From assembly GCA_049322755.1 (NCBI GenBank), contig JBMOQX010000027.1:51036-115035 (forward strand): a stretch of DNA of 64,000 nt, written 5' to 3'. Source of the DNA: DATIUV01 sp049322755 (GTDB lineage: Bacteria > Pseudomonadota > Gammaproteobacteria > Burkholderiales > UBA6910). The notes under the pieces were generated by a model, which did no database searches, was not told the DNA's origin, and saw only the letters and a list, made by a program, of their open reading frames with translations. Of the stretch, positions 1 through 7,923 are shown piece by piece (within the stretch, counting starts at the first letter, position 1; the number at the start of each line of letters is the position of its first letter). The translations under genes were made by a program, and so were the position numbers.

Positions 1-1584
1 GACGCCGCGGGCGTAGCGGTTGGTCACGCGGTGGAACCAGTCGTTGAACCAGCGGAAGAAGCGGTTGGGCCGGGTGTGGCCGTGCTTGAGGATCAGCACG
101 CACAGCGAGGGGGTCAGCGTCAGCGCGACGATGCCCGAGATCACCACCGAGATCGAGATGCTGACGGCGAACTGGCGGTAGAGCTCGCCGGTGAGGCCGC
201 CGAGGAAGGCGATCGGCACGAACACCGCACACAGCGTGAGCACGATGGCGATCACCGGCCCGGTCACCTCCTGCATTGCCTTGATCGCCGCCTCGCGCGC
301 GCCGGCGCGCTTCTCGCGCATGATGCGCTCGACGTTCTCGAGCACGACGATGGCGTCGTCCACCACGATGCCGATCGCCAGCACCATGCCGAACAGCGTC
401 AGCGTATTGATCGAATAGCCCATCACCAGCAGGCCGGCGAAGGTGCCGATCAGCGACACCGGCACCGCCAGGATCGGGATCAGCGTCGCGCGTGCGCTCT
501 GCAGGAACACATACACCACCAGCAGCACCAGCAGCATCGCCTCGCCCAGCGTCTTCAGCACCTCGCGGATCGAGACCTCGACGAAGCGCGTGGTGTCGTA
601 AGGGATGGCGTAGGTGAGGCCGTCGGGGAATCGCTGCGCCAGCTCGGCGACGGTGGCCTTCACGTCCTGGGCCACGTCCAGCGCGTTGGCGCCGGGCTGC
701 AGGAAGATGCCCACCAGCGTCGCCGGTCTTCCGTTGTGGCGGCCGATGAACTCGTAGTCCTTCGAGCCCAGCTCCACGCGCGCCACGTCCTTCAGGCGCA
801 GGTTGGAGCCGTCCGGGTTGGCGCGCACCACGATGTTCTCGAACTGCGACACCTCCGAGAGCCGGCCCTGGGTGGTGATGGTGTAGACCAGCTCCTGGGG
901 GCCGCCGGTGGGCGTCTGGCCGATCTTGCCGGCGGCGAACTGGGCGTTCTGCTCGTTGATCGCCGCCACCAGGTCGCCGGTGGTGAGTCTGAGCTGCGCC
1001 AGGCGGTCGGGCTTGACCCAGATCCGCATGGCGTAATCCTTGGCGCCGAAGATCTGGACGTTGGTGGTGCCGGGCACGCGCTTCAACACGTCCAGCACGT
1101 TGAGGGTGACGTAGTTGCTGGTGTAGAGGTCGTCGTAGCGGCCGTCCGGCGAATAGAACGCCAGTACCTGCAGGAACGCGGAGGAGCCCTTCTCCACGGT
1201 CACGCCCTGGCGCCGCACCTCCTCCGGCAGGCGCGCCTCGGCCTGCTTCACGCGGTTGTTGACGTTCACCGCCGCCAGGTCGACGTCGGCGCCGATGTTG
1301 AAGGTGACCAGGATCTCGAGCGAGCCGTTGGACGCCGAGGTGGAGCTCATGTAGAGCATGTCCTCGATGCCGTTGATGGCGTTTTCCAGCGGCGCCGCCA
1401 CGGTCTGCTCCAGCGTTTCGGCGGAGGCGCCGGGGTATTGCGCGCGCACCGTCACCACCGGCGGCGAGATTTCCGGGTATTGGGCGATGGGCAGGCTGCC
1501 GATCGCCGCCAGCCCCGCGAGCACGATGAACAGCGACAGCACGACCGCGAAGATCGGCCGGTCGATGAAGAAACGGGAAAACAT
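1..1584 (-). CDS. RND multidrug efflux pump, inner-membrane subunit (AcrB/MexB-like), partial
   Basis: These are the first 528 residues of an HAE-1 family RND pump, the proton-driven inner-membrane subunit of a tripartite drug efflux system. The rest lies beyond the left window edge. The frame opens with MFSRFFIDRPIFA, the typical start of AcrB/MexB, followed by the porter domain. A membrane segment then contains VDDAIVVLENVER; its Asp409-Asp410 match the proton-relay pair Asp407-Asp408 of AcrB. The gene follows the adaptor after 15 bases, so the two form one operon (adaptor first, pump second). The family assignment is very secure. The drug spectrum cannot be read from the sequence, and whether an outer-membrane channel gene follows is outside the window. 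Confidence 0.95.
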   Translation of the reverse strand, partial: MFSRFFIDRPIFAVVLSLFIVLAGLAAIGSLPIAQYPEISPPVVTVRAQYPGASAETLEQTVAAPLENAINGIEDMLYMSSTSASNGSLEILVTFNIGADVDLAAVNVNNRVKQAEARLPEEVRRQGVTVEKGSSAFLQVLAFYSPDGRYDDLYTSNYVTLNVLDVLKRVPGTTNVQIFGAKDYAMRIWVKPDRLAQLRLTTGDLVAAINEQNAQFAAGKIGQTPTGGPQELVYTITTQGRLSEVSQFENIVVRANPDGSNLRLKDVARVELGSKDYEFIGRHNGRPATLVGIFLQPGANALDVAQDVKATVAELAQRFPDGLTYAIPYDTTRFVEVSIREVLKTLGEAMLLVLLVVYVFLQSARATLIPILAVPVSLIGTFAGLLVMGYSINTLTLFGMVLAIGIVVDDAIVVLENVERIMREKRAGAREAAIKAMQEVTGPVIAIVLTLCAVFVPIAFLGGLTGELYRQFAVSISISVVISGIVALTLTPSLCVLILKHGHTRPNRFFRWFNDWFHRVTNRYARGV

Positions 1585-1599
1585 CGGCGCGTCCTCCCG

Positions 1600-2760
1600 T
1601 TACTTCGCGACGGCGGCGGAGGCCGCGGTGGCGCCGCCGGCCGGGACCACCTGCACCGGCGCGCCGGGTCCGATCTTGATCACGCCGTCGACGATCACGC
1701 GCTCGCCGGCCTCGAGGCCGGAGCGGATCACCCACGAGTCGCCGTTCCACGGCCCCAGCTTCACCGGGCGCGCCTGGGCCTTGCTCTCGGCGTCGACGAC
1801 GTAGACGAACTTGCCCTGGGGCCCCTCCAGCACCGCGCGCTGCGGCACCAATACGGCCTGCGGGCGGGTGGCGCCGTTGATCACCACGCGCACGAACTCG
1901 CCGGCGCGCAACAGGCCGCGCGGGTTGGGCAGCTCGGCGCGCGCTTCGCTGGTGCCGGTGGCGGAGCTCACGCGCACGTCGGTGAAGTCCAGCACGCCGG
2001 TCTGGGAATAGGTGGTGCCGTCGGCCAGCTTCACGTCCACCTTGTACTTGCCGTCGGCCGGCAGCCTGACGCGCCCGGCCTGGATCTCCTCGCGGATCGC
2101 CAGCTGCTCGCGGTCGGGAATGCCGAAGATCACGTACATCGGGTCGGTCTGCGTCACCGTGGTGAGCAGCACGTCCGGGCCCGACACCAGCGTGCCCTCG
2201 GAGACGACGGCGCGGCTGGAGACGCCCGAGATCGGCGCCTCGACCCGCGTCCACTCCAGGTCGAGCTGCGCCTGCTCGAGCCGCGCCCGCGCCGCCTGCA
2301 CTTCGGCCGCGGCGACCTGCTCGGCGGACACCGCGTCGTCGTAATCCTTCTGCGCCACCGCCTTGGCGTCGTAGGCGGGCTTGAGCCGCGCGACATCGCG
2401 CTTCGCCTGCGCCAGGCGTGCCTCCGCCACCGCCAGGTCGGCGGCAGCGCGGTTGCGGGCGACCTGGAACGGCGCCGGGTCGATGAGGAACAGCGACTGC
2501 CCGGCCTTCACCGGCGCGCCTTCCTTGAAGTTGCGCTTCTGCAGGATGCCGGTGACGCGGGCGCGCACCTCCACCTCGCGGTAGCCGGCGGTCTGGCCGA
2601 CGTACTCGTAGCTGACGGGCAGGTCGCGCGGCTCCACGGTCATCACCGCCACCGGCGGGGGCGGCGGCGGACCGGGCGGGGCGCCGACGTCGCCGCAGGC
2701 GGCGAGCAGCGCGGCGGTGGGGACGAGAAGCAACGTCTGGCGCAGGGTCTTGGCAATCAT
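1600..2760 (-). CDS. RND efflux periplasmic adaptor subunit (membrane fusion lipoprotein)
   Basis: This encodes the periplasmic adaptor (AcrA/MexA type, about 386 residues) that links the RND pump to an outer-membrane channel. The N-terminus is a lipoprotein signal with lipobox LAAC and Cys22 as the lipidated residue. A proline-rich linker follows, then the lipoyl/barrel-sandwich and coiled-coil regions (EARLAQAKRDVARL around residues 110-130) and a beta-barrel with a membrane-proximal domain. The start at 2760 was chosen because it gives a compact signal (MIAKTLRQ then a hydrophobic run); an in-frame ATG five codons upstream at 2775 is possible. It is the first gene of the operon with the pump and faces the TetR repressor gene across a shared operator. 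Confidence 0.93.
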   Translation of the reverse strand: MIAKTLRQTLLLVPTAALLAACGDVGAPPGPPPPPPVAVMTVEPRDLPVSYEYVGQTAGYREVEVRARVTGILQKRNFKEGAPVKAGQSLFLIDPAPFQVARNRAAADLAVAEARLAQAKRDVARLKPAYDAKAVAQKDYDDAVSAEQVAAAEVQAARARLEQAQLDLEWTRVEAPISGVSSRAVVSEGTLVSGPDVLLTTVTQTDPMYVIFGIPDREQLAIREEIQAGRVRLPADGKYKVDVKLADGTTYSQTGVLDFTDVRVSSATGTSEARAELPNPRGLLRAGEFVRVVINGATRPQAVLVPQRAVLEGPQGKFVYVVDAESKAQARPVKLGPWNGDSWVIRSGLEAGERVIVDGVIKIGPGAPVQVVPAGGATAASAAVAK

Positions 2761-2867
2761 GGTTGCTCGCAACATGTTTGGTCGCGGTTACGGGGCAATG
2801 CGCCCGGCGGACCGGCCGGGCCGCCGGCGTCGGGGTGGGCCGATCGGTCCACTCGACACGGCAGCGG

Positions 2868-2897
2868 AGTTTACATACAGCCGTGAATGTATGTAAA
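2868..2897 (-). promoter_or_regulatory. AcrR-type operator overlapping the efflux operon promoter
   Basis: A perfect inverted repeat, TTTACATACA (2870-2879) and TGTATGTAAA (2888-2897), is separated by 8 bases (GCCGTGAA). From memory, its core TACATACA-N8-TGTATGTA matches the 24-bp AcrR operator of enterobacterial acrAB in both arms and spacing. On the minus strand the same bases give a plausible sigma-70 promoter: TTTACA (2897-2892), 18-bp spacer, TAAACT (2873-2868). A repressor bound here would therefore cover the efflux promoter. The site lies between the adaptor gene and the TetR-family gene. Confidence 0.8.
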
Positions 2898-2960
2898 GTG
2901 TATTAGAATATCGCCAAATCCATTGTCGCGAGCCGGTAAGAATCCGGACCCCGAGGAGTC

Positions 2961-3674
2961 ATGGTCAGACGCACGAAGGACGAAGCGCAGGAGACGCGCA
3001 ACGGCATCCTGGACGCCGCCGAGCGCATGTTCGGCGAGCGCGGCGTGTCGCGCACCTCGCTGGAAGACATCGCCGATGCGGCGGGCGTGACGCGCGGCGC
3101 CATCTACTGGCATTTCGCCAACAAGAACGAGCTGTTCCAGGCGATGGCCGACCGCGTGCTGCTGCCGATGGAGGACATCATGCGCCAGGCCGCCGAGGAG
3201 AGCACCGAGGATCCGGTGGCGCGGCTTGCGGAGGCGTGCGTGCAGACCCTGCGCCGCACCGTCGAAGATGCCCAGTGCCGCCGCGTGCTGGAAATCCTCT
3301 GCTACCGCTGCGAGAGCGTGGGCGACCTCGCCAGCATTTCCATCCGTCACCGGGAGTGCCGCGCCGGCGGACTGCAGATGATGGAGCGCGCTTTCAGGAA
3401 CGCGGTGCGGCGCGGCCAGCTGCCGGCCGGCCTGAATGCGCGGCGCGCGGCGGTGGGCCTCGACGCGTTCATCATGGGCCTGGTGTACGCGTGGCTGCTG
3501 GATCCGGCGTCGTTCCCGCTGGCGCGGGAAGCCCGGGCGCTGGTGGACACCTACCTGGGTGGCCTGGCGCAGGTTGCGCCGGCGAAACCTGCGTCCCGGG
3601 CCGCTTCCGCCAAGCCGCGCCGCCGCACCGCCGCTGCCCGCGCCGGGGGTGACGCGCGCCGCCGCAGCGCTTGA
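2961..3674 (+). CDS. TetR/AcrR-family transcriptional repressor of the efflux operon
   Basis: This 237-residue TetR-family regulator has an N-terminal helix-turn-helix: TRNGILDAAERMFGERG, then a recognition region with VTRGAIYWHFANKNELF, the wording typical of AcrR, TtgR and MexR2-type repressors. The C-terminal ligand-binding half is helical, and the last 30 residues form a low-complexity Ala/Arg-rich tail. GAGGAGTC precedes the ATG. Divergent placement next to an RND operon and the AcrR-like palindrome between them make it the likely local repressor, released from DNA when it binds pump substrates. Direct autoregulation is likely because the operator also lies upstream of this gene. Confidence 0.92.
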   Translation: MVRRTKDEAQETRNGILDAAERMFGERGVSRTSLEDIADAAGVTRGAIYWHFANKNELFQAMADRVLLPMEDIMRQAAEESTEDPVARLAEACVQTLRRTVEDAQCRRVLEILCYRCESVGDLASISIRHRECRAGGLQMMERAFRNAVRRGQLPAGLNARRAAVGLDAFIMGLVYAWLLDPASFPLAREARALVDTYLGGLAQVAPAKPASRAASAKPRRRTAAARAGGDARRRSA

Positions 3675-3690
3675 GCGGCGCCGCCGGGTG

Positions 3691-4668
3691 TCACACCTCT
3701 TCGGCGACGGGCTCGATGACGCCCGCCTCGCTCAGCAGCCAGTCGCGAAACGCCGCCACCTGGGGCCGTTCCGCCACCGCCTCGTCGCACACCAGGTAGT
3801 AGGCGAAGCCGGATTCCACCACCACGTCGAACGGCGCCACCAGATCGCCGGCGACGATGTCCGCCGCCACCAGCGGCTTGATGCCGAGCGCCACGCCGAG
3901 CCCGTCCACCGCGGCGTCGATGGCCAGCGCGGAATTGGTGAAGCGCGGGCCGCGGGCCACGTCGACACCACTCACGCCGGCGGCCTTGAGCCAGGCTTCC
4001 CACGACAGCCGCTCGGCGACGTCGGGAATGGTGTCGTCGTGCAGCAGCGTGTGGTGCCGCAGGTCCTCCGGCACCCGCAGCGGCCGGCCGCTCTGCAGCA
4101 GGCGCGGGCTGCACACGGGGTAGTATCCGGCGCTGATCAGCTTGTCGACCCGCGCGCCCGGGTAGCGCCCGCGGCCGAAGCGGATGGTGACCAGCGTGGC
4201 CGCGTCGTCCGCGGATGCGTCGCCGTCGCCGCCCGCGGTTTCGCCGCTTCCTGCGCTGTCGTCGATCGCCCCGACGGCGGAGGAAATGCGCAGCTCCACC
4301 TCCGGGTGCAACGCGGTGAAACGGTGCAGGCGCGGCACCAGCCAGCGGGTGGCGAACAGGGGCGGGGCACTGACCGCCAGCGGGCCAACCCGGGCGTGGG
4401 TGCGCGTGCGCTCCACCGCCACCGCCAGGCACTCGAACGCCTCCTGGACCTTGGGCATGGCCGCCTTGCCGGCGTCGGTGAGCTCCAGCGCCCGGGTCAG
4501 GCGGCGGAACAATTTCACGCCCAGCTGGTCTTCCAACCCTTTGACCATGTGGCTGATGGCAGCCGGCGTGACGTGCAGCTCCGCCGCCGCCTTCTTGAAG
4601 CTCAGGTGGCGGGCGGCGGCCTCGAAGGCCCGAAACGCGTTCAGGGGCGGCAGGCGGTGATAGGACAT
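3691..4668 (-). CDS. LysR-family transcriptional regulator (GcvA-like)
   Basis: This is a 325-residue LysR regulator. The N-terminus LPPLNAFRAFEAAARHLSF and the helix AAAELHVTPAAISHMVKGLE are typical of the GcvA/AmpR subgroup, followed by LFRRLTRALELTDAGKA. The C-terminal half is the periplasmic-binding-protein-like effector domain. An insertion rich in Gly, Asp and Ala (around residues 135-155) is unusual for the subgroup and may be a flexible loop. Its target is not evident: it is convergent with the TetR gene and divergent from a small ORF at 4825, which may share its regulatory region. GcvA-type naming reflects sequence only; a glycine cleavage role is not implied. Confidence 0.88.
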   Translation of the reverse strand: MSYHRLPPLNAFRAFEAAARHLSFKKAAAELHVTPAAISHMVKGLEDQLGVKLFRRLTRALELTDAGKAAMPKVQEAFECLAVAVERTRTHARVGPLAVSAPPLFATRWLVPRLHRFTALHPEVELRISSAVGAIDDSAGSGETAGGDGDASADDAATLVTIRFGRGRYPGARVDKLISAGYYPVCSPRLLQSGRPLRVPEDLRHHTLLHDDTIPDVAERLSWEAWLKAAGVSGVDVARGPRFTNSALAIDAAVDGLGVALGIKPLVAADIVAGDLVAPFDVVVESGFAYYLVCDEAVAERPQVAAFRDWLLSEAGVIEPVAEEV

Positions 4669-4715
4669 CGGTCTACAGGTTAATCCATCTATTGTATCGC
4701 ATGATAAATCATTGC

Positions 4716-4744
4716 TTGTTGCGTTGCACCATCGGCCTTATAAA
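4716..4744 (+). promoter_or_regulatory. sigma-70-type promoter for the small ORF/sRNA unit
   Basis: TTGTTG (4716-4721) and TATAAA (4739-4744) are separated by exactly 17 bases in an AT-rich stretch that is rare in this GC-rich window. Transcription would start near 4751, about 75 bases upstream of the 55-codon ORF at 4825. The region also separates this unit from the divergent LysR gene. Confidence 0.5.
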
Positions 4745-4824
4745 TAGTCCAATATCTGTTGACGGAAATTCCCGTCGCCGTCCGAGAACGGACTTAACTT
4801 TTTGAAAGGTTTTGGGTAAGTGAA

Positions 4825-4992
4825 ATGAAGACCACAGACGCACAAGCCCTGATCTTCGAGGCTAGAGCGCTTCGGGGTCGGGTCCTCCGGGAGATGGCTG
4901 TCTCCACGTTGGATAGGATCAAGCGGGTTTATCGCAAGGCGGTGGCGGCCGAGCAGGCTCGGGCGCGCCGGGCCAAGCCCGCAGCCTGCTGA
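4825..4992 (+). CDS. small basic protein, 55 residues, unknown function
   Basis: This short ORF starts MKTTDAQALIFEARALRG and continues with an amphipathic, strongly basic helix (LDRIKRVYRKAVAAEQARARRAK). It has its own promoter-like sequence upstream and a hairpin plus a rho-independent terminator downstream, so it looks like a real monocistronic unit. The arrangement (tiny Arg-rich protein, then a CCUCCU-loop hairpin, then a terminator) recalls alphaproteobacterial units in which a small DUF1127-type protein precedes cuckoo-family sRNAs. The protein itself does not show a clear DUF1127 signature. Codon content fits the host. I do not recognise the family and assign no function. Confidence 0.55.
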   Translation: MKTTDAQALIFEARALRGRVLREMAVSTLDRIKRVYRKAVAAEQARARRAKPAAC

Positions 4993-5042
4993 GCAGGCTT
5001 TCAGAACCGCGCGCCGGCCGCGAACCGGCTGGCGTACGGGCC

Positions 5043-5114
5043 TCGGTCTGTTTTCCTCCTCCTCCTCCTCCAGACCGATGGCTTTAAGGGGTGCCGCTTG
5101 GCACCCCTTTTTTT
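5043..5114 (+). ncRNA. candidate sRNA with anti-Shine-Dalgarno (CCUCCU) hairpin loop
   Basis: An 8-bp stem (TCGGTCTG 5043-5050 with CAGACCGA 5071-5078) encloses a 20-base loop made of TTTT followed by CCT repeats. The loop is complementary to ribosome-binding sites. A second, strong terminator hairpin follows within 10 bases. Hairpins presenting CCUCCUCCC-like loops downstream of a small ORF are the defining layout of the cuckoo sRNA family known from alphaproteobacteria. Whether this is a homologue or a convergent case cannot be told by eye. The RNA could be processed from the 3' UTR of the 55-residue ORF. Confidence 0.5.
5086..5114 (+). terminator. rho-independent terminator
   Basis: A perfect 10-bp stem, AAGGGGTGCC (5086-5095) and GGCACCCCTT (5100-5109), with loop GCTT, is followed by a run of T to 5114. 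It ends the small-ORF/sRNA unit. The aceE gene on the other strand ends 30 bases further on, and the hairpin could serve that gene too. Confidence 0.85.
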
Positions 5115-5143
5115 ATTTCAACGGGTTATGTGTGAGCCAGTGC

Positions 5144-7801
5144 TCACGAAACAGCCCGGTCCTGCCACGGCCCTGCCGCCGCCGGGGCGATCCCCAGCCG
5201 GGCGGGCGCCGACCTGAGCACCGACGGCTCGATTTCCCCGTCGGCATGGAGGCCGGCCAGCGCGGCATGCGCGATGTACCGGCGGTCCACCTCGAAGAAC
5301 CGCCGCAGGTTGACCCGCGTGTCGCTGCGGCCGAAGCCGTCGGTGCCCAGCACCGTGAAGCGGCGGCCGGCGGGCAGGTAGGGCGCCACCAGGCTCGGCA
5401 CCGCCCGCACGTAGTCGCTGGCGGCGACGATGGGCCCGGCGGTGGGTCCCAGGCACTGCTCGAGCCAGCTGGTCCGTGAGCCGCCGCCGGCGGCCAGCCG
5501 GTTGTCCCGCTCCGCTGCCATTGCGTCGCGCTGCAGCTCGGTGAAGCTGGTCACGCTCCAGACGTTGGCCCGGATGTCGTATTCCTGCTCCAGCAGCTCG
5601 GCCCCGGCGATGGCTTCGCGCAGGATCGTGCCGCTGGCCAGCAGCTGGACCCGGGCGCCGTCGCGGCCGTGCAGCAGGTACATCCCGCGGAGGATTCCGT
5701 CCGCGGCGCCCGCCGGCATCGCGGGGTGCGCGTAGTTCTCGTTCATGATCGTGACGTAATAGAACACATCCTCCTGCTGCTCCAGCATGCGCCGCGTGCC
5801 GTCCTGCAGGATCACCGCCAGCTCGTAGCCGTAGCAGGGATCGTACGCGCGGCAGTTGGGGATGGTGGCGGCGATCAGGTGTGACGAGCCGTCCTGGTGC
5901 TGCAGACCCTCGCCGGAGAGCGTCGTGCGCCCCGCGGTGGCCCCCATCAGGAACCCGCGCGAGCGCGAGTCGGCCGCGGCCCAGATCAGATCGCCGATGC
6001 GCTGGAAACCGAACATCGAGTAGAAGGTGTAGAACGGCAGCATCGGCGTGCCGTGGGCGGAGTACGCCGTGGCCGCCGCCAGCCACGACGAGATCGCACC
6101 CGCCTCGGAGATGCCTTCCTCCAGGATCTGGCCGTCCTTCGCCTCCTTGTAGTAGAGCAGCTCGTCGCGGTCCTCGGGGTCGTAGGTCTGGCCCACCGAC
6201 GAGTAGATCGCCACCTGCCGGAACAGCGACTGCATGCCGAAGGTGCGCGCCTCGTCGGCGACGATGGGCACGACGCGCGGGCCGATCTGCCCGTCCTTCA
6301 GCACCTGGCCGAGCCACTGCACGAACAGCATCGTGGTGGACTGCTCGCGCTCGCGCGAGCCTTCGAGGAAACGCGCGAAGGCGTCCAGCGCCGATACCCC
6401 GATCTTCGGCGCCTTCGCGGAGCGCGCCGGCACGTAGCCGCCCAGCGCACGGCGCCGTGCGTGCAGGTACTTCAGCTCCGGGCTGTCGTCCGCCGGCTTG
6501 CAGAACCTGAGCGCGCGCACGTCGGCATCCGACAGCGGCAGGTTGAAGCGGTCGCGGAACGCGAGCAGCGCGTCGTCCTCCAGCTTCTTCGCCTGGTGCG
6601 CGCCCATCCTGCCCTGGCCCCAGTGGCCCATGCCGTAGCCTTTCTTGGTCTGGGCCAGGATCACGGTCGGCCGGCCGCGCAGGTTCACCGCCGCGTGGTA
6701 CGCGGCGTGGATCTTGAGCGGATCGTGGCCGCCGCGGCGCAGGCGGTCGATGTCCGCGTCCGACAGGTCCGCCACCAGACGCCGCAGCTCGGGGTACTTG
6801 TTGAAAAAATGCTCGCGGTTGAAGCGGCCGTCGGTGGCGGCGTACTTCTGCAGTTCCCCGTCCACGGTCTCGTGCAGCCGCTGCAGCAGGATGCCGTCCT
6901 TGTCGCGCGCGAACAGCGGATCCCAGTCCGAGCCCCACAGCACCTTGATCACGTTCCAGCCGGCGCCGGTGAACAGCCCCTCCAGCTCCTGGATGATGGA
7001 GCCGTTGCCGCGCACCGGGCCGTCGAGCCGCTGCAGGTTGCAGTTCACCACGAACACCAGGTTGTCGAGCTCCTCGCGCGCGGCGAGCGACAAGCCCGCG
7101 AGCGCCTCCGGCTCGTCCATCTCGCCGTCGCCGACGAACGCCCACACGCGCCGTCCGCGGGTGGCGAGCAGGTTGCGGTCCTCCAGGTACTTGAGGAAGC
7201 GCGCCTGATAGATGGCGTTGATCGGGCCCAGCCCCATGGAGCCGGTGGGAAACTGCCAGAAGTCCGGCATCAGCCAGGGGTGGCAGTAGGAGGAGAGGCC
7301 GCCGCCGCCGGTTTCGCGCCGGTAGCTGTCGAGATGGGCCTCGGTGAGCCGTCCCTCGAGGAAGGCGCGTGCGTACACGCCGGGCGCCGAATGCGGTTGG
7401 AAATACACCAGGTCGCCCGCGTCGCCGGCGCGGAAGAAGTGGTTGTAGCCCACTTCGAACAGGTCGGCGGCCGAGGCATAGCTGGCGATATGGCCGCCCA
7501 GTTCCGGATGCGCGCGGTTGGCGCGCACCACCATCGCCAGGGCGTTCCAGCGCACCAGCGCGGTGATGCGCTCCTCCATCCCCAGGTCGCCCGGGTAGGG
7601 CGGCTGCTCCGCGAGCGGAATCGTGTTCACGTACGCGGTGGTGGCGTTGAAGCGCAGGCGCCGGCACGAGCGGCGCGCGCTGTCGAACAGCTGCTGCAGC
7701 AGGTACTCGGCGCGCTCCTCGCCTTCCTCCGCGATCAGCGCCTGCAGCGCGTCGATCCATTCCCGGGTCTCGTCCGGGTCGACGTCGTGGGGGTGTCCCA
7801 T
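5144..7801 (-). CDS. aceE: pyruvate dehydrogenase E1 component, homodimeric type (AceE family)
   Basis: The 885-residue protein is the full length of the homodimeric thiamine-diphosphate E1 that decarboxylates pyruvate and passes the acetyl group to the E2 lipoyl domain. The ThDP motif begins at GDG 224-226 (GDGEMDEPEAL) and closes with NCNLQRLDGPVRGN. GHWGQGRMGAHQAKKL and VPIVADEARTFGM are further AceE hallmarks. CAGGAGGAG precedes the ATG at 7801. No aceF or lpd is next to it; instead it is divergent from an Lrp/AsnC regulator. That pairing resembles the mdeR/mdeB arrangement of Pseudomonas putida, where the E1 paralogue prefers 2-oxobutyrate. A second, specialised E1 is therefore possible. 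Family assignment is certain; substrate is inferred. Confidence 0.95.
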   Translation of the reverse strand: MGHPHDVDPDETREWIDALQALIAEEGEERAEYLLQQLFDSARRSCRRLRFNATTAYVNTIPLAEQPPYPGDLGMEERITALVRWNALAMVVRANRAHPELGGHIASYASAADLFEVGYNHFFRAGDAGDLVYFQPHSAPGVYARAFLEGRLTEAHLDSYRRETGGGGLSSYCHPWLMPDFWQFPTGSMGLGPINAIYQARFLKYLEDRNLLATRGRRVWAFVGDGEMDEPEALAGLSLAAREELDNLVFVVNCNLQRLDGPVRGNGSIIQELEGLFTGAGWNVIKVLWGSDWDPLFARDKDGILLQRLHETVDGELQKYAATDGRFNREHFFNKYPELRRLVADLSDADIDRLRRGGHDPLKIHAAYHAAVNLRGRPTVILAQTKKGYGMGHWGQGRMGAHQAKKLEDDALLAFRDRFNLPLSDADVRALRFCKPADDSPELKYLHARRRALGGYVPARSAKAPKIGVSALDAFARFLEGSREREQSTTMLFVQWLGQVLKDGQIGPRVVPIVADEARTFGMQSLFRQVAIYSSVGQTYDPEDRDELLYYKEAKDGQILEEGISEAGAISSWLAAATAYSAHGTPMLPFYTFYSMFGFQRIGDLIWAAADSRSRGFLMGATAGRTTLSGEGLQHQDGSSHLIAATIPNCRAYDPCYGYELAVILQDGTRRMLEQQEDVFYYVTIMNENYAHPAMPAGAADGILRGMYLLHGRDGARVQLLASGTILREAIAGAELLEQEYDIRANVWSVTSFTELQRDAMAAERDNRLAAGGGSRTSWLEQCLGPTAGPIVAASDYVRAVPSLVAPYLPAGRRFTVLGTDGFGRSDTRVNLRRFFEVDRRYIAHAALAGLHADGEIEPSVLRSAPARLGIAPAAAGPWQDRAVS

Positions 7802-7881
7802 GGCGTGCTCCTCCTGTGCTGAAAATGGTACGCCCCGGGCGGGCCCGACGTGTTGCGAAATGGGTGGTCAGAGCGGCCGAT

Positions 7882-7900
7882 CGCGCAATAAAATTGCGCG
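7882..7900. promoter_or_regulatory. 19-bp palindrome between aceE and the Lrp-type gene, likely operator
   Basis: The sequence CGCGCAATAAAATTGCGCG is a perfect 8-bp inverted repeat around AAA. It sits in the 122-bp divergent region, 23 bases upstream of the regulator ATG and about 80 bases upstream of the aceE start. A/T-centred palindromes of this size are typical Lrp/AsnC-family sites. Its position suggests control of both genes by the neighbouring regulator. Confidence 0.6.
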
Positions 7901-7923
7901 CAACAGCAAAAACGAGGCGCAAA

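Noticed and set aside
31..2886. A 951-codon open frame on the plus strand opposite the RND genes
   Set aside because: It is a His/Arg/Asp-rich antisense shadow of GC-rich coding sequence. The minus strand carries unmistakable RND pump and adaptor motifs.
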